From: Datisca glomerata
Taxonomy: Eukaryota > Streptophyta > Magnoliopsida > Cucurbitales > Datiscaceae
DNA: 64,000 nucleotides
Direction: 5' to 3'
Assembly: GCA_003255025.1 (NCBI GenBank)
Contig: QANY01012059.1
Coordinates: forward strand, 992,001-1,056,000
Notes under the pieces: generated by a model
Told to the model about the DNA's origin: nothing
Seen by the model: the letters and a program-made list of their open reading frames with translations, nothing else
Database searches by the model: none
Made by a program: the position numbers and the translations under genes
In this document: positions 45,591 through 58,870 of the stretch, piece after piece
Numbering within the stretch: the stretch's first letter is position 1
Layout of the letters: each line of letters opens with the position of its first letter

Positions 45591-45732
45591 GATTAGGGTC
45601 ATGCAAGGCTAGAGGTAGTTTTAGATATTATCTTTTACACTATGCCTCTTTTGTTTATTGGCTTTATGCCCAACATGCTTAGATTATTTTTTTATGGACA
45701 TTACTTTTAGATACCATGTAGCTTTATGCTTT
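45591..45732 (+). mobile_element. Last part of A3 before LINE L3
   Basis: T-rich, non-coding. The junction with the LINE poly-A (TTTTTT on plus) is near 45732. Confidence 0.5.
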
Positions 45733-45821
45733 TTTATAAAGTAAAATGTATTAAAGGAAACAAGGGCTACAAAATTACAAGGGCATACCCCAGAAACAAT
45801 AGCCCAAACCTAAACCCAAAA

Positions 45822-48800
45822 TTAAGGAGGCTTCTTCAAAACATGAGGAAGTAAGTCCAACCTATGCACAAGCATGCAATTAGTATAGAACCTAGGGATT
45901 TCTCTAAAACCCCAAGTTTTATCCCTCAGAGTATTAACAATCATCTTTCTAAGGGTATTAAGATCCCTAGTCTTACCCTCAAAGACCATATAATTCCTCT
46001 CCATCCATAAATTATACATAAAATAATTAAATGCAAGCTTAAGGATTAAGGACCTAGGATCCTTCCTACTAGTAACATGGGTAAGCCACTCAATTCTATG
46101 ATCCCAGCTTAAGTAAAAAATTTAGAGATCACATAATTAAGTGATAACAGCCCAAATAGCTTGACCAAAAGAACAATCAAAGAACAGGTGGTCCCTAGAC
46201 TCCAAACTGTTTATAGACAAAACACAGTCAAAATCCACATTAATGCCCTACCAGCCAGCTTGTCCTTAGCAAAGAGCTTGTTCTTACAAGCAAGCCTGTT
46301 GATGAAGCTATGTTTAGGGATGTTATAGCTGAAGTAGATAATATTGCCCATAACACCTTACCACTATGTTGCTTTAAAGACCAATAGGCAGAATCAACAT
46401 AAAAAACACCTTCTGAAGCAGGCTTCCATAACCATATGTCAGGCCCTAACTCAGGGGAGTCCATGCTCAAGGAAGCTTTCTTGATCTCCATAAGGGTGAT
46501 GGTATTAGTAACAGGCCAAGATCACATGTCGGTATCAATAACCCTACTAACTTTAGTATCAAAATCCCAGTCAATCTGTTGAACAAAACACCAAACTGAT
46601 GCCAAGGGTCACCCCAAAGGGAGTAGAGATTCTATTACCAATTTTGACCTGACACAACTCAGTTAGCCAGTCTCTAGCTTCCAGGAGCTTTCTTTAGATC
46701 CAAGAGTAGTCGTGAGGGGATTTGATAGTAAATACAGTTCCCTCCTTGATTAGGTGCATGTTGCACCATTTACTCCTAATATAACTAGCAGGGTTAGTTA
46801 TGAGGAACTATAGATGTTTAGCAGTAGTAGCATAGTTTCAGGTGACAATGTCCCTTTGGCCTAAACCCTCACTCTCTTTTGAAGAACATATCTCAGATCA
46901 TTTAACCTTTGAGCAGGCATGATTGTTAGGATGGCCCAAAGATAGTTTCTCATAATGCACTATATGTCCTCCATGAATTTTTTAGGGAGAATAAACATAC
47001 CAGCCTAGTAGTTTTAAATCGTCATAGCCACAGAGTGAAGCAGTTGAAGCCTGCCCATAAAAGATAGATATTTGGCTTCCCAACTCTTTATCCTGGTTGT
47101 TATAGTATCAACCAGGGAAGCACAAAAAAATCTCCCTAGCCTGGAAGAAATAAGAGGCACTCCAAGTTACCTAACAGGAAGAGAGGCACTCTAGAAGCCT
47201 ATAAACTTAGTGTAAATCAACCTGACTTGTTCAGGAACACTAGAAAATAAAATTTGGTTTTTCAAGTGGTTAGACTTGAGACTAGTGAGGGTAAAGAACA
47301 CATCCTTTATAAGGCTGAAAGAGCTTTGGTCCCCTTTGGAGAAGATGAGGAGGCCATCAGCAAAGTACATATTCATAATCCTTAACTCCTTACATCTCCA
47401 GTGGAAATTAAATCCAGGTAAGGTAGAAGCATGCTACAACAAGTAAGCCCTTCCATCACCAAAACAAACAAGTAGGGGGAAATAGGGTCCTCCTACCTCA
47501 GACTCCTAGCACCTTTAAAATAGCCACAAAGTTCACCATTCAAGGTTATAGAGAAGGAAGTAGAAGTTATGCAGGCTATGATCCACTTGGTGTAGACAGG
47601 AGGAAAGCCTGTGGCATTCAAACATTTCTCAATGAAGCTCCAGTTAACACAATCATAAGCTTTTATGATATCGACCTTGATGGCGCATTTGGTAGTAGGA
47701 GAGGTTCTGTGATAGTTCCTAATAAGCTCCTGAGATAAGAATATGTTATCTGCAATCCTTCTCCCAGGAATAAAAGCATTCTAATTAACACTAATCAGAG
47801 AGGAGAGAACCCCTTAAAGCCTATCAGCTAGTAACTCAGAGATACACTTATAGACCATGTTGCAGTAAGAAATAGATTTGAAATCATTCACTTTCTTAGG
47901 TTAAGCAGTTTTAGGGATTAAATATATATAAGTATGGTTCAGTTGGGGATGAAATTCACCATGCTAAAAGAAGTACAAAACAATTTTAACCACATCCCTT
48001 TATATCACATCCTAAGCTTTCTTGAAGAAACCAGTAGTAAATCCATCAGGGCCAGGTGCTTTAGAGCTGCTGCAAGAGAAAACCACCTCCTTGATTTCAT
48101 AATATGTAATAGTTCTGGTAAGGTTGGATGCTTGAACATTAGTGATCTTTTTAGGTTAGATCAGCTGCAAAATGTTCCGGTCAATGGGTAGATCCCTATT
48201 CTCAGTGCCAAGAAGGGTAGAGTAGTGCTAAACAATATGGTTCTTGACCTCCCTACTATTATGAGAAATGCCCTAGTTATCATTGAGCTGCACAAGTCTG
48301 GATCTTATGTTGTTCCTTTTAACCAATTTATGAAAGAAAGCAGTGTTGTTGTCACCAAGACAGATTCATTAGGCTCTGGCTTTTTACCTCAACTCCTTGG
48401 CATGTCTCAAGGAAATAAATTTTTGGAAAGAAGCATGCTTTGTGGACTGCAAGATCTGATCCAAAGGCTTGTTGAAACGTTCATTTTGGGCAGCTTCCAG
48501 CTTCTCTCAAGCCTCCAAGACTCTAGCTGACATATCAGAGAAGTGGGTTTTTTTTTCAGAGCTTTGAGATCAGATTTAGTGGCCTTGAGCTTTCTCAAGA
48601 GGGATTGTATGGGATTGCCATAGCCACTACAATTCCAAGCTTGGGAAACACAAGGTAAAAACTCCTCTTTGTATGCCTAGAAACTAAAAAACTTGAAACT
48701 AATAGGAGCTTTGCAAGCTTGCATTTTAACATGTAAAGTAGCATGGCAATGATCAGATATACAAGGACTAAGAAAAATAGCATTAGAGTTTTGAAACAAG

Positions 48801-49404
48801 GAAAACCAGTGCTCATTCACAAGTACCCTGTTAACTTTTTCATAATGGTGTTGTTACCATCCCTGTTGTTAGTCCAGGTGAATTAAACCCACCAAAACAT
48901 AAGTCTTCAACTTCAATATGGTTTAAACTTGCATTAAAATCATTAAATCCCTCATCCAACACCTTACACCCCTCAATTTGCTTAGAAGGATGCTTAACCA
49001 TATTAAAATCACCAAGGAAAACTTATAACTATTGACTAATGATACTGGCTTGGCTAGATATATTACTCCAAAGATCCTTCCTATAAATGGTGTTATTAGC
49101 TACATAAATAATGGATCTCCAAAACATCTCGTGGCTCTCCAGAATGGTAACAATGGAGTGAATATTCTAGTCACTAAGATCCCAAGCAATCTAGATTCTA
49201 CCATTATTGGCATTGGCATAGTTAGTAGCACAATGCCAACTACTAAAGAATCCTTCTAATAATAGGAGAAAATTTTATTTCTTTAACTTTGGTTTCTAAG
49301 ATAGCACAGAAACTCAAGTAATTACTAGAAATAAACTTTCTAACCTCAGACTTCTTAAGAGGATTGTTATGTCCACTGATATTCCAAGCAGCAAAAGTGA
49401 TCAT
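45822..49404 (-). pseudogene. LINE L3 ORF2: endonuclease, RT, zinc-binding end
   Basis: Minus-strand order: endonuclease start MITFAAWNISGHNNPLKKSE and AILETKVKE (49404-49280); GDFNMVKHPSKQIEG (near 49010); RT with DIIKAYDCVNWSFIEKCL (near 47670), SITLNGELCGYFKGARSLR and EDPISPYLFVLVMEGLT (near 47520); and FADG where FADD is expected (47353-47364). The zinc-ribbon region has DIWLWKPASEGVFYVDSAYWSL (near 46390), and the C-terminal end has WMERNYMVFEG (near 45990). There are many stops, and the last catalytic Asp is changed to Gly. This enzyme pair would nick the target DNA and copy the LINE RNA. Confidence 0.88.
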
Positions 49405-49410
49405 TAGGAT

Positions 49411-49963
49411 CTAACAGGGGTGGATTTAACCCTTCAGCTTCTCCTACATTTAAGCTTGGAATTTCGAATCAACTTAGCTTTCTTACCTTTTTTCTTAGAA
49501 TGCTTTGATCGAGTTTGAGTTCGAACCAAATTAGAAGTAATCACCTCTTGGTTCTAGATTAGAGCATCCAAAGTATCCTCCTCATTGGCATCATTATTGT
49601 CATCAACTAAAAATTGCTCCTCAATGATTTTAGCCTCATCTTTAATAGCATCAAAAGCATTCTAGATAGGGAGGCTTCAAGGCGGAACTGGATCCTGGGG
49701 AACCAGAAGTTCATGCAGGGGCAAGGGATCCTTATCTCTCTAAATAACAGTAACTTGCTCAATAGGTTGAACTTTTCTTGTTTCTACCACTAGCTTTTTC
49801 CTTTTAATAGGGACCCAACTTTGCTTAGGCTTAGCTTGGATTTTGGATTTCTGAGCAGGTATATTCTAGGTCATAATAGTGGCACAATCATGGCCAAACA
49901 CTTTGTACTTCATGCACTTCCTTGACATGCCTTGATACTCCACTCTAATCTGGATGTTCCTGC
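49411..49963 (-). pseudogene. LINE L3 ORF1, C-terminal part with zinc knuckle
   Basis: Directly after the copia insertion the minus strand reads NIQIRVEYQGMSRKCMKYKV and FGHDCA. This is the CCHC knuckle of plant LINE ORF1 proteins, with the second Cys changed to Tyr. A low-complexity tail follows with basic KRKKLVVE and KSKIQAKPKQSWVP (49780-49840), then acidic residues. The protein would bind the LINE RNA. Confidence 0.75.
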
Positions 49964-51788
49964 TGTTGGAATTACGTCCATAAATGAGGGTGTAATAACT
50001 AGTTATGAGTAAGCAATTATTTCTTTGACATTTATGTATTATTGGATTTTGTCAATAAATTGAAAGTATCCTTTAATTAAAGTGTGTTTGTAATTTACTG
50101 AAGTCCTGAAACTATTATCAACGTAAGAAGAGTAAAGACTGAACAATCTTCTAGATGAACTCTTCTAAGAGAGTTCAGAATGTTATTCACAGTCTTAGGA
50201 TCGACTGGATAATCGAATCCAATTATGACTGTTAGTTTGAATCAAAGGATGCGATGTTGGGGTATGGGAGTCGAGACTCTAACGGTTGATCTAGATATTT
50301 TATGAAACTTGTTGAATGGACCAATAACCAATTAGCTTATAGCAAAACCATTTATCTAGCTCTAAATCTAATTGTTACACCTTAAGAGTATTTTCATAAG
50401 TACCTTAATCCTGAGGTGATGATGACTTAGGTACTTGGGATATTTGATATGCCAAAGGAGTGAGAGTGAATTTTCGGATAATACCTCGATTGTTGGGACC
50501 ATGATTCAACTATGTTGGAGTTGTGTGATTCACAGATATGGAATTCATGGTTAGATTGCAAAAGCAACAATATCACCTTATTCTTTATTGATGAGCGTGT
50601 GAATAAATAAACTGGGCATGATACTCGATGACATGAGTCATTGAATAAGACATCGTGATCTCTATGAGACACTTCACTGATATGTATTTCTTATTCACAG
50701 TTAATAAAGGAGTTAAGAAAATAATAGTTAGAGGGGTAAAACAGAATTTTTCATCTCGCTCCTGTTACTGATATTAATGAAGGGTAATATCGTAAAATTT
50801 TTATAGACCGTTAAATATAAATGTTTATTTACATAAATTGAAAATGTAGCGGGCATGAATCGAGTGTTCTATCAACATGAGACCTATAGTGGAGTCGTAC
50901 GATGTCGGGATTAAATAGGCCGAGAATTTATGGAGATAAATTAGTTGGGTATTTGAATCTTATAGCTTTATTCATGTTGGTGCATTCAGTCTCAAGAGTA
51001 GCTCATAAGGACATGAATGAGAAACAACGTCAGTTGGACCAAAAACGTGTTTTGGACCAAGATACACATCCCAAGCTCATATATGATGAGTGTCATCAGT
51101 ATTTATGAAAACTGAAATTAATGTTCAAATTAATTATTTTATTATATTCTAATTATTGGATAATTAATAAATAGAAGAAATTAATTAATTAATTGATTGA
51201 GATCAATTTAATTCATCAATTTGAACAGATGAAATTGAACATAATTTTGGCTCTAGGCGAAGAAGTGAAAGTTGCATATAAGTGTATACGGAATGGGGAA
51301 TTTCATAATTAAATATAAAAAGGTTGCAAACCTAACCCTAAGGTAAGCTAAGTGTTAGACAGAGTAGAAGAGAGTTTCTCTCCCCCCAAACACTGGCAGC
51401 CAAAATACAGTAGGAAAGAGGAAAATTTTGATTTTTCTCTTCCAGTCATTATTTTGAGAGCCCACACTCAATTCCTACTGATATCCTTGAGAGATATACT
51501 TCTGACTCTAACGGGTGGTTGTTGGTGCTAAAATCAATTACTAGCTCTACGAAGAACGAAGAACGCGAAATAGAAATTGGATCTCGCCAAATCAGAAATT
51601 TTTCATTAATTGAAAAGGTATAAATCATTTCTATCTGTTCTCATTACGTCTATATTGTTATGCATATACCTTTGGTTTGGTTTTGTGATTAATACGACTA
51701 AATGTTTGCATGAACATTTTTTATATTCCGCCCATGAATTTGTCATGGTTCAATTATTTTTCTATAAAATCTAAAACTAGATCCAACA
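49964..51788 (+). repeat. Left LTR of copia C
   Basis: 1825 bp with terminal TGTTGGA / TCCAACA inverted ends; also matches 6545-8387. Confidence 0.9.
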
Positions 51789-51790
51789 AC

Positions 51791-51802
51791 TAGTATCAGA
51801 GC
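51791..51802 (+). other. Primer-binding site of copia C
   Basis: TAGTATCAGAGC is two bases after the LTR and is one base away from the initiator-Met site TGGTATCAGAGC. Confidence 0.85.
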
Positions 51803-53500
51803 CTATGGTTTTTGAATATGCAAATTCACTATTTTAACGTATCTATTGATGAATATGATGATATTGGCATATAAGTTTTGTTTGGTAGATTCAAAGCATG
51901 TTTGAATATTTTTTATGAATGGATCTCGATCGATTGGCTCTAGGTGTTATTTTTCTATTTTAGAATTGATGTATGCCATAATTGGCATAGGATTTTATGT
52001 AATTTAATTTTGTGTAATCATTAAAGCATTTTGATCGAATCGTCGCATGAATCTTGAGAAGCTGCAATCACCCCGAGATTCGCCGTCCGCCGCTACGCCA
52101 TCCGTTGTCCACAGCTGCCCCGCCACTTATTGTCGCTGCGCCTCATGCCATCACTAAGGTTTGTGAAACCTTAGCTGGCAACACTTAAGGTTTTCCTAGG
52201 GTATTTGAAAATCCTAGAGCGCGCAAGATCTTATTGGGCATTGGACTGGTGTGGACCTACCAAGCTTATTGAGGTTTTGAATTGAGCTAGTGTTGTTTGG
52301 CCTAAATGATTCGCATGGACTTAGAATTTGATTCCAAGCCCAATCCAGTCCCTAAAAATTACATTTATTTAATTTGGTAATCTTTCAACACTAATTAGTT
52401 ATAATTTATTTAATTTGGTAATCTTTCAACACTAATTAGTTATAATTTATTTTGTTAATTATTTTAAAATAAATCAATTGATCAATTTACTTGGTTATTT
52501 TTTATCAAAGTAAAAACTGTGGGAAAACTAATTTTAAATTAAAATTAAAATTTTGAAAATGGGAGTGGACCTTGGTTAAGAGTTACAAAGTTATGGGATT
52601 TCCTGAAGGAGAAGGAGATAATTACAGATGCCAAGAAGAATCTTTTTTAAATTATTGTAATTTATTATTCTGTTTATGGGTTGTAATTAGAAATTAGTCA
52701 TAGAGAGGTTAATGTTTAATGTATGATTTAATATTAATCTCGCATTCTTATATAACATGTCATATAGAAATAGGGTTGTCATGTAGCATGTACATGTATC
52801 ATTGTTGTTTAAATTTATATTGGGTTATAATTTTAAATACAATGTGAATTTTATAAAAGTTATAAATTTTAAATTATGATTTAAATTTTATAAAAGTTTA
52901 TTATTTTTAAAACTTTCTTTTCAAATTTATAAAGAGTTATGATTTTCAAAAAACCAATGAAATCTAATTTTTCAAAAAGTAAGTGGAGAGTTGTTTACGT
53001 TAAAACATTTTCAAGCTCCCCAACACAAACTTGATCGTGGCACGAGGAATGGTTTAGAGCTGCCCTAGCGGTCCTCTCTTCAATGGGAGAAACTTGGGAA
53101 TCATGAGTGATCGAGTTGCTTGAGAAGCTAAACCTTGTAGAGGAAGTTGTGAGGCAGGATCGTTCCTAGACAGACTGTTAGTTCAGAACAACATTTAAAA
53201 TCGATGCGTTGGTTAAACACTTAGAACAAAGCACATGAGAATCTCTCATAAGAGTTAGTCAATGGGGCTAAGGTAACCAAAACCATTGCTGATTGATTGA
53301 TCTAGATGTAGTGACATCTTGAGAAGCGTTAACCAAACAAGAAGAGTCTCGATGTGATAGGAGGTAGCTCGGGTGTTGTCCCTAGATGAGACAAGCTATC
53401 ATGATTGATCATAACATCATGGAAGAAATATGTTTTATTAGATTTTTTAAATATTTAATTATTTTCATCACACATCATACTTTCCTAAATGATTAAGTAT
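51803..53500 (+). mobile_element. Copia C leader, non-coding
   Basis: Up to about 52627 it matches the leader of C' (8400-9246), including GATCGATTGGCTCTAGGTG. It holds a tandem copy of about 55 bp (TTTAATTTGGTAATCTTTCA at 52367 and 52409). From 52630 to 53500 nothing is recognised. Confidence 0.7.
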
Positions 53501-53529
53501 TTATTTGCACCTCATTATCCCCACTCTCA

Positions 53530-54330
53530 ACAATCTTGAAGGCAAACAAACTCACTAGTGAAAATTACATGGATTGGAAATGTAATTTTGATATCGTACT
53601 AATGGTAAAAAAGCGTGCTTACCACCCCTTTGTCCCCTTAAGCCTATTACTGAATCAACTTAAGAGACAAATGATGCCTATGCTTCTTAGCTGTATTCTA
53701 ATGAGATCGGCAGGTGTTACATCTTGGCATCAGTTAGCAATGTGTTGCAACAACAAAATTAGAACATGGATGCCGCCGGTGATATGATGTTGAACATCAC
53801 CAAAATGTTTAGGTATCATGGTCGTCAAGCCAAACATGCTGATGTGTGAAACTTCATGAACTGCTGGATGAAACCCGAAGCTCCTCTCAGAGAACATATG
53901 ATTTTGATCATTAGTTTTCTGAATGAGATGAAGATCATAAGAGCTGAGGTAGATATTTAGAAATCAAGTTTATATGATCATCGAGACCCTGCCAACCACT
54001 TTTGAGAACTTCAAACTTAATTATTCGATGAATAATTTGAGGTAATTTCTTCCGAAAGTTATGAAGGAGTTGCAAGTTATTAAGACTCTGTTTATGAAGG
54101 GCAAGAGGAAGAATAGAGAGGAAAACTTTATTGAAAGTAAGCCTTTCACCTCTGGCACCAAAAAGAAACACAAGAGAGGTCCAAAGAAAGCTAAGAAGAT
54201 GAACTCGAAAGCTACGAAAGACAAGGGCCCTGTGAAAGTGGACAAGTCGAAAGACAAGTGTCGTCATTGCGGAGTCGCTGGTCATTAGAAATGCAACTGC
54301 TTGGATTATCTCAAGAAGTTAAAATCCAAA
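53530..54330 (+). pseudogene. Copia C gag
   Basis: Starts ANKLTSENYMDWKCNFDIVL (53540), the usual copia gag opening. The middle is frameshifted. From 54061 a good frame reads MKELQVIKTLFMKG, a long Lys-rich stretch, and then the CCHC knuckle CRHCGVAGH.KCNC (54262-54300), with a stop after His. The knuckle binds the element RNA in live copies. Confidence 0.8.
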
Positions 54331-55760
54331 GGTACATGTTACTAATGCCTGTTATGTGGCTGACTCTACTTTTTTGTGGATTGTAGATTCTGCAGCCACT
54401 AACCATATTTGTTGTTCCCTATAGAGATTCAAGGAAAGCAGAAGGCTTATCGAAGGTGAGTTCAACTTCCGTTTGGGAGAATGGAGCACTTGTATTGGCA
54501 ATATCAACTGGAACTATTAAATTGTTATTTGAGAATTATTATTTGGTTTTGTGTGATGTATATCCCGGTTCTTGGAAAAAAATCTCAATATAGTAGCTGG
54601 TTTAATTGAGCAAGGATTTTTTTTGGATTTCATTTGGTATTTTTTAGAAATGAATGCTTAATTACTATTGCACGCATGATAAACAACTTATTCTGTAAAA
54701 CCAAAATTTCCAATGTTATGTGACACTAAAGTAAGTATTTATTTATAAAGGGATAGTAAAAGGTTGAAGTCTGACTCAATTGATCTAACCTAATTGTGGA
54801 CTTGCATCTTGGTCACATTAGCCTAGACAATAATAAAAGATTCACAAAGGATGTTCCATTGCAAACTTTAAGTGTGGGATCACTACCCACATATGAATCC
54901 TACATAGAAGGAAAAATGACCAAGAGACCCTTTTTAGCAAAGGCTGAAAGAGCCATAAAATGCATCAAACTCGTACATAGTGATGTATGTGGGCCATTGA
55001 ATATCCAAGTAAGAGGAGGTTATGAATATTTTGTAACCTTCACAGATGACTACTCAAGTTTTGAACATGTTTATTTAATGAGCCAAAAGTCTGAAACCTT
55101 AAAAAAGTTCAAACAGTACAAGGCTATGGTTGAGAAGCAATTAAAGAAACAAATCAAAACACTATGATCCAATCATGGTGGAGAGTACTTGCTAGGAGAG
55201 TTCGAAGACTTTCTTAAGGAAGAATGTATTCTTTCTCAGCTTACAGCACCTGCACTCCAAAACAGAATGGTGTGCCAGAGAGAAGGAATCGAACTCTATT
55301 GGATATGGTTAGATCCTGATAAATTATTCGTCCTTCCTAGATTCAATCTGAGGATATGCCTTGGAAATAATGGCATATATTCTGAACCATGTTTCATCAA
55401 AGATGGTGCCTAGTACACCATACGAAAGATGGAGTGGATGAAAGTCGTCCATAAGCCACCTTAGGATATGGGAATTTCCAGCATGCGTACTAAGAATGAT
55501 GATAGGTATGTTGGCCAGTCGATCAAAATTATGTTTATTTGTAAGATATCCCAGGGGAACGAAGTGATACGCCTTTTATAGTCTAACCGAAAAGAAAACA
55601 TTCATGAGCACGAATGCACGTTTTCTTGAAGAGAGCTACATAAGAAGTGTGAAGCCAAGAAGAACACTTGTGCTAGAGGAATTATTGAGTAGGAGGACAA
55701 TGACTTCCCAATCAGGAGTTATTCCCAATGAATAATGGAAGAACCCAGCAGGAGCCGGAG
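54331..55760 (+). pseudogene. Copia C protease remnant and integrase
   Basis: WIVDSAATNHICCS near 54385 is the protease region with DSA in place of the usual DSG/DTG. GAG-pre-integrase: DLHLGHISL near 54797 and SYIEGKMTKRPF near 54900. Integrase: LVHSDVCGPL near 54976 (first Asp), YFVTFTDDYSSFEHVYLM near 55030 (second Asp region), then after a stop HGGEYLLGEFEDFLKEE near 55178. The rest is decayed; CARERRNRT-type text near 55275 marks the Glu block. Confidence 0.8.
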
Positions 55761-55949
55761 TCTACGGAATCTCGATGTAGTGGGAGGGTTGTTTGACAAC
55801 CTGACAGGTACATGTCTTATGGAGATGCCTTGATGACAGTCTCAGATTAGGATCATGATGTACCTATTTTCTACTCACTGGCTATGGCTGGTCTTAAAAC
55901 AAACCTATGGGAAGACACCATAACGTCGAGAGAATCAATGTACTCCAAC

Positions 55950-56640
55950 GGAGTCTAGAAGCTTTTAGATCCTCCTAAAATGATAAAACTCTTAGGGTGT
56001 AAATAGATTTATAAGAAGAAGAGAGGTCCGAATAGGAATGTAGAGATATTAAGTTAGGTTTGTAGCCAAGGGTTACACCTAAAAGGAAGGTATTAACTAT
56101 GAGGATACCTTCTTGTTGGTGACCATGCTTAAATCCATTTGAAACCTCATGTCCATTGTTTGTTGCCTTGGATTATGAGATCTACCCGATGGACGCCAAG
56201 ACTGCTTTTTTCTTTATGGCAATCTTGAAGAGCACATTTATATGGCTTAGCCAGACATGTTCATGGAGAAAGGTCAAGAGGGCAAGGTTTGCAAACTATT
56301 GAAGTCTATTTATGGACTTAAGAAAGCGTCTCATTTATGGAATATCAGATTCAACGAAACTGTCAACAACTTTGGTTTTGAGCAATTAGTGGACGAACTC
56401 TGTGTGTATAAGCTAATACATGAAGGGAAGGTGGTTTTTTTTGTTTTCTACGTGGACAATATTCGATTCATTGGGAATGATGTATGTCAAGATTTGGCTT
56501 GCAAAGCAATTTGATATGAAGAACAGATCTTTCGGGATCGGAAGAACAGACAATTGACATTGTCTCAAGCATCTTATATTGATAAGGTGATAGATCACTT
56601 CAATTTGCAAGGCTCCAAGAAGGGATATCTCTCCTTTAGG
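55950..56640 (+). pseudogene. Copia C reverse transcriptase
   Basis: LLGCK.IYKKKRGPN near 55990 and VKTAF-like DAKTAFFLYGNLEEHIYM near 56200 (first Asp region) lead into a good frame at 56257-56514: GKVCKLLKSIYGLKKASHLW, FEQLVDELCVYKLIHEGKVV and FFVFYVDNIRFIGND. The catalytic YVDD reads YVDN (56449-56460). A frameshift follows near 56515. Confidence 0.85.
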
Positions 56641-56689
56641 CATGGAGTCAGCCTCTCCAAGGAATAGTCTCCCAAGACTCTTCAAGAAG

Positions 56690-57365
56690 AGGAAGACATG
56701 AGAAAGATTCCCTATGCCTCAACCGTAGGAAGTCTCATGTACGCAATACTTTGCACTAGGTTAGATATTTGTACGCCGTAGGCATCGTGAGTTGTTTCTA
56801 ATCTAATCCTGGACTCGAGCATTGGAATGTCGTCAAGCACATCCTCAAGTATCTTAGGAGAATGAGGAACTACATGCTTGTGTACTCAGGTACTAACTTG
56901 AATATGATGGGTTATACCGACTCTGATTTCTAAGTGGACAAGGATTTCAGGAGGTCCACATTTGGATCAGTATTAATCATGAATGGTGGAGCAGTGGTAT
57001 AGAGATATATCAAGCAATCTTGCATTGTTGATTATACCATGGAAGCTGAGTATGTGGCAGCTTGTAAAGTTGTAAAGGAGGCTAGCAGGTGTAGAAAGTT
57101 CCTAAAGACTCTGAAAGTTGTTTTAGATGCTGACAAACCCATGACACTTTATTGTGACAACGGTGGGGGTTTAGAAAACTTGAAGGAACTAAGAAGCCAC
57201 AAAAGATACAAACTCTTAGAGCAGGAGTACCACCTTATCAGAGAGATAGTTTAGCGAGGAGATGTTGAACTAAGACACATATCGATGGTTAATAACTTGA
57301 CAGATCCATTCCCAAAGACTTTAAGTAGTAAAGTCTTTGGTGGTCATCTGGAGGGCATGGAGATA
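56690..57365 (+). pseudogene. Copia C RNase H
   Basis: IPYASTVGSLMYAILCTRLD (56708) marks the start. The frame at 57039-57254 reads MEAEYVAACKVVKEASRCRK and TLYCDNGGGLENLKELRSHK, then YHLIREIV. A stop is followed by RGDVELRHISMVNNLTDPFP and KTLSSKVFGGHLEGM. The MEAEY Glu and the LYCDN Asp are conserved catalytic residues of the family. Confidence 0.85.
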
Positions 57366-57389
57366 TGAGAATGTACACGCCTATTTTAG

Positions 57390-57403
57390 TCCAAGTGGAA
57401 GAT
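57390..57403 (+). other. Polypurine tract of copia C
   Basis: TCCAAGTGGAAGAT abuts the right LTR; the usual plant copia form is CCAAGTGGGAGAT. Confidence 0.8.
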
Positions 57404-58870
57404 TGTTAGAATTATGTCCATAAAGTAAAGTGTAATAATTATTTATGAGTAAAGAATTATTTCTTTGACATATATGTATTACTGAATTTTATGAATAAAT
57501 TGAAAGTTTCCTTTAATTAAAGTGTGTTTGTAATTTACTTAAGTCCTAGAACTATTATCATCATAAGAAGAGTAAAGATCGAGCGATCTTACAAATGAAC
57601 TCTTTTGAGATAGTTCATAATGTTATTCACAATCTTAGGATTGATTGAGCAATCAAATCCAATTATGCATGTTAGGTTGGACCAAAGGATGCCGGTCTCG
57701 GGGCATTGGTGTGGAGACTCTAACGGGTGGCCTAGACATGTTATGGAACAAGTTGCATAGACTGGTAACCAATTAGTTTACAGCAAAGCCGTTTATATAT
57801 CTCTAAATCTAATTGTTACACCTTAAGGATATTATCGTAATTACTTTAATCCTGAGATGAATACGAAACTTGATTTAGTTACTTTCGATCTTCGATATGC
57901 AAAAGGAGTGAGTTTGAATTGTTGGACAATACCTCAACTGTTGGGACCGTGATTCAACTATGTTGGAGTTGCATGATTAACAGATATGACATTTGTGGTA
58001 AGATTGCAAAAACACAATATCACCTTATGCTTTATTGATGAATGTGTGAATAAATAAATTGGGCCTAGTACTTACAAAATGGTAATTTTATATTCGGCTC
58101 CTGTTATTGATATTCATGAAGGGTCCATTCGGTCTCAGGAGTAACTCACAAGGGTATGAATGAGAAACAACATCAGTTGGACCAAAAATATATTTTTGAT
58201 CAAGGCACACTTCTCGGAGCTCATATATGATGACTGTCATCACTATTTTTGTGAAAGCTGAAATTAATGTTCAAATTAATTATTTTATTATTTTATAATT
58301 ATTAGATAATTAGTAAATAAAAAATTAATTAATTAATTGATTAATTCATCAATTTGAATAGATGAATTTGAACATAATTTTGGTTCTAGGGGAAGAAGTG
58401 AAAAAAGTTCGAATAGATGAATTTAAGCTAAGTGTTAGACAGAACAGAAAAAAGTTTTTCTCCTCCCTCCAAACACTATTCCTGCCGCAATATAGTAGGG
58501 AAGAGGAAAAATTTGATTTTTGTCCTCTAATCGTTGCTTTGAGAGCCCATACTGAATTCCTACCGATATCCTTGAGAGATATACTTTAGATTCTAGTAGA
58601 TGGTTGTGGTGCGATGATCAATTACTAGCTCTACGAAGCACGAAAAATGCGAGATAGAAATTAGATCCCGTCAAATCAGAAATCTCCATTAATTGAAAAG
58701 GTATAAATCATTTCTATCTCTTCTCGATATGATTATACTGTTATGTATATTCATTGGTTTGGTTTTGTGTTTAGTACGATTAAATATTTACATGAAAATA
58801 TTTTATATTCTGCCCATGAATTTGTCATGGTTCAATTACTTTTCTACAAAATCTCAAACTAGATCCAACA
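57404..58870 (+). repeat. Right LTR of copia C, with internal deletions
   Basis: Matches the left LTR but is 358 bp shorter. Gaps lie near 58075, near 58117 and near 58400. Ends ATCCAACA. Confidence 0.88.

Larger units (their letters stand above)
39057..45732 (+). mobile_element. Athila-like element A3
   Basis: Contains the 3' two-thirds of the 5' LTR, an intact tRNA-Asp primer site, shortened gag, protease, the end of RNase H, integrase, the post-pol spacer and the post-pol ORF. RT and most of RNase H are deleted at about 42093. The right side is cut by LINE L3 at 45732; no 3' LTR is found in the window. Confidence 0.85.
49964..58870 (+). mobile_element. Ty1/copia element C, both LTRs, 8.9 kb
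   Basis: LTRs of 1825 bp and 1467 bp begin TGTTGGAATTA / TGTTAGAATTA and both end ATCCAACA. The primer site, gag, integrase, RT, RNase H and polypurine tract follow in the copia order (integrase before RT). The target duplication is CCTGC (49959-49963) and CTTGC (58871-58875), with one change. The flanks are two halves of LINE L3 ORF1. The long LTR would fit the Angela-like lineage, but this is a guess. All frames are broken. Confidence 0.92.

Noticed and set aside
48225..48530. 101-codon plus-strand frame, and 75 codons at 49032-49259
   Set aside because: Antisense to the LINE L3 ORF2, which has recognisable endonuclease and RT blocks on the minus strand.
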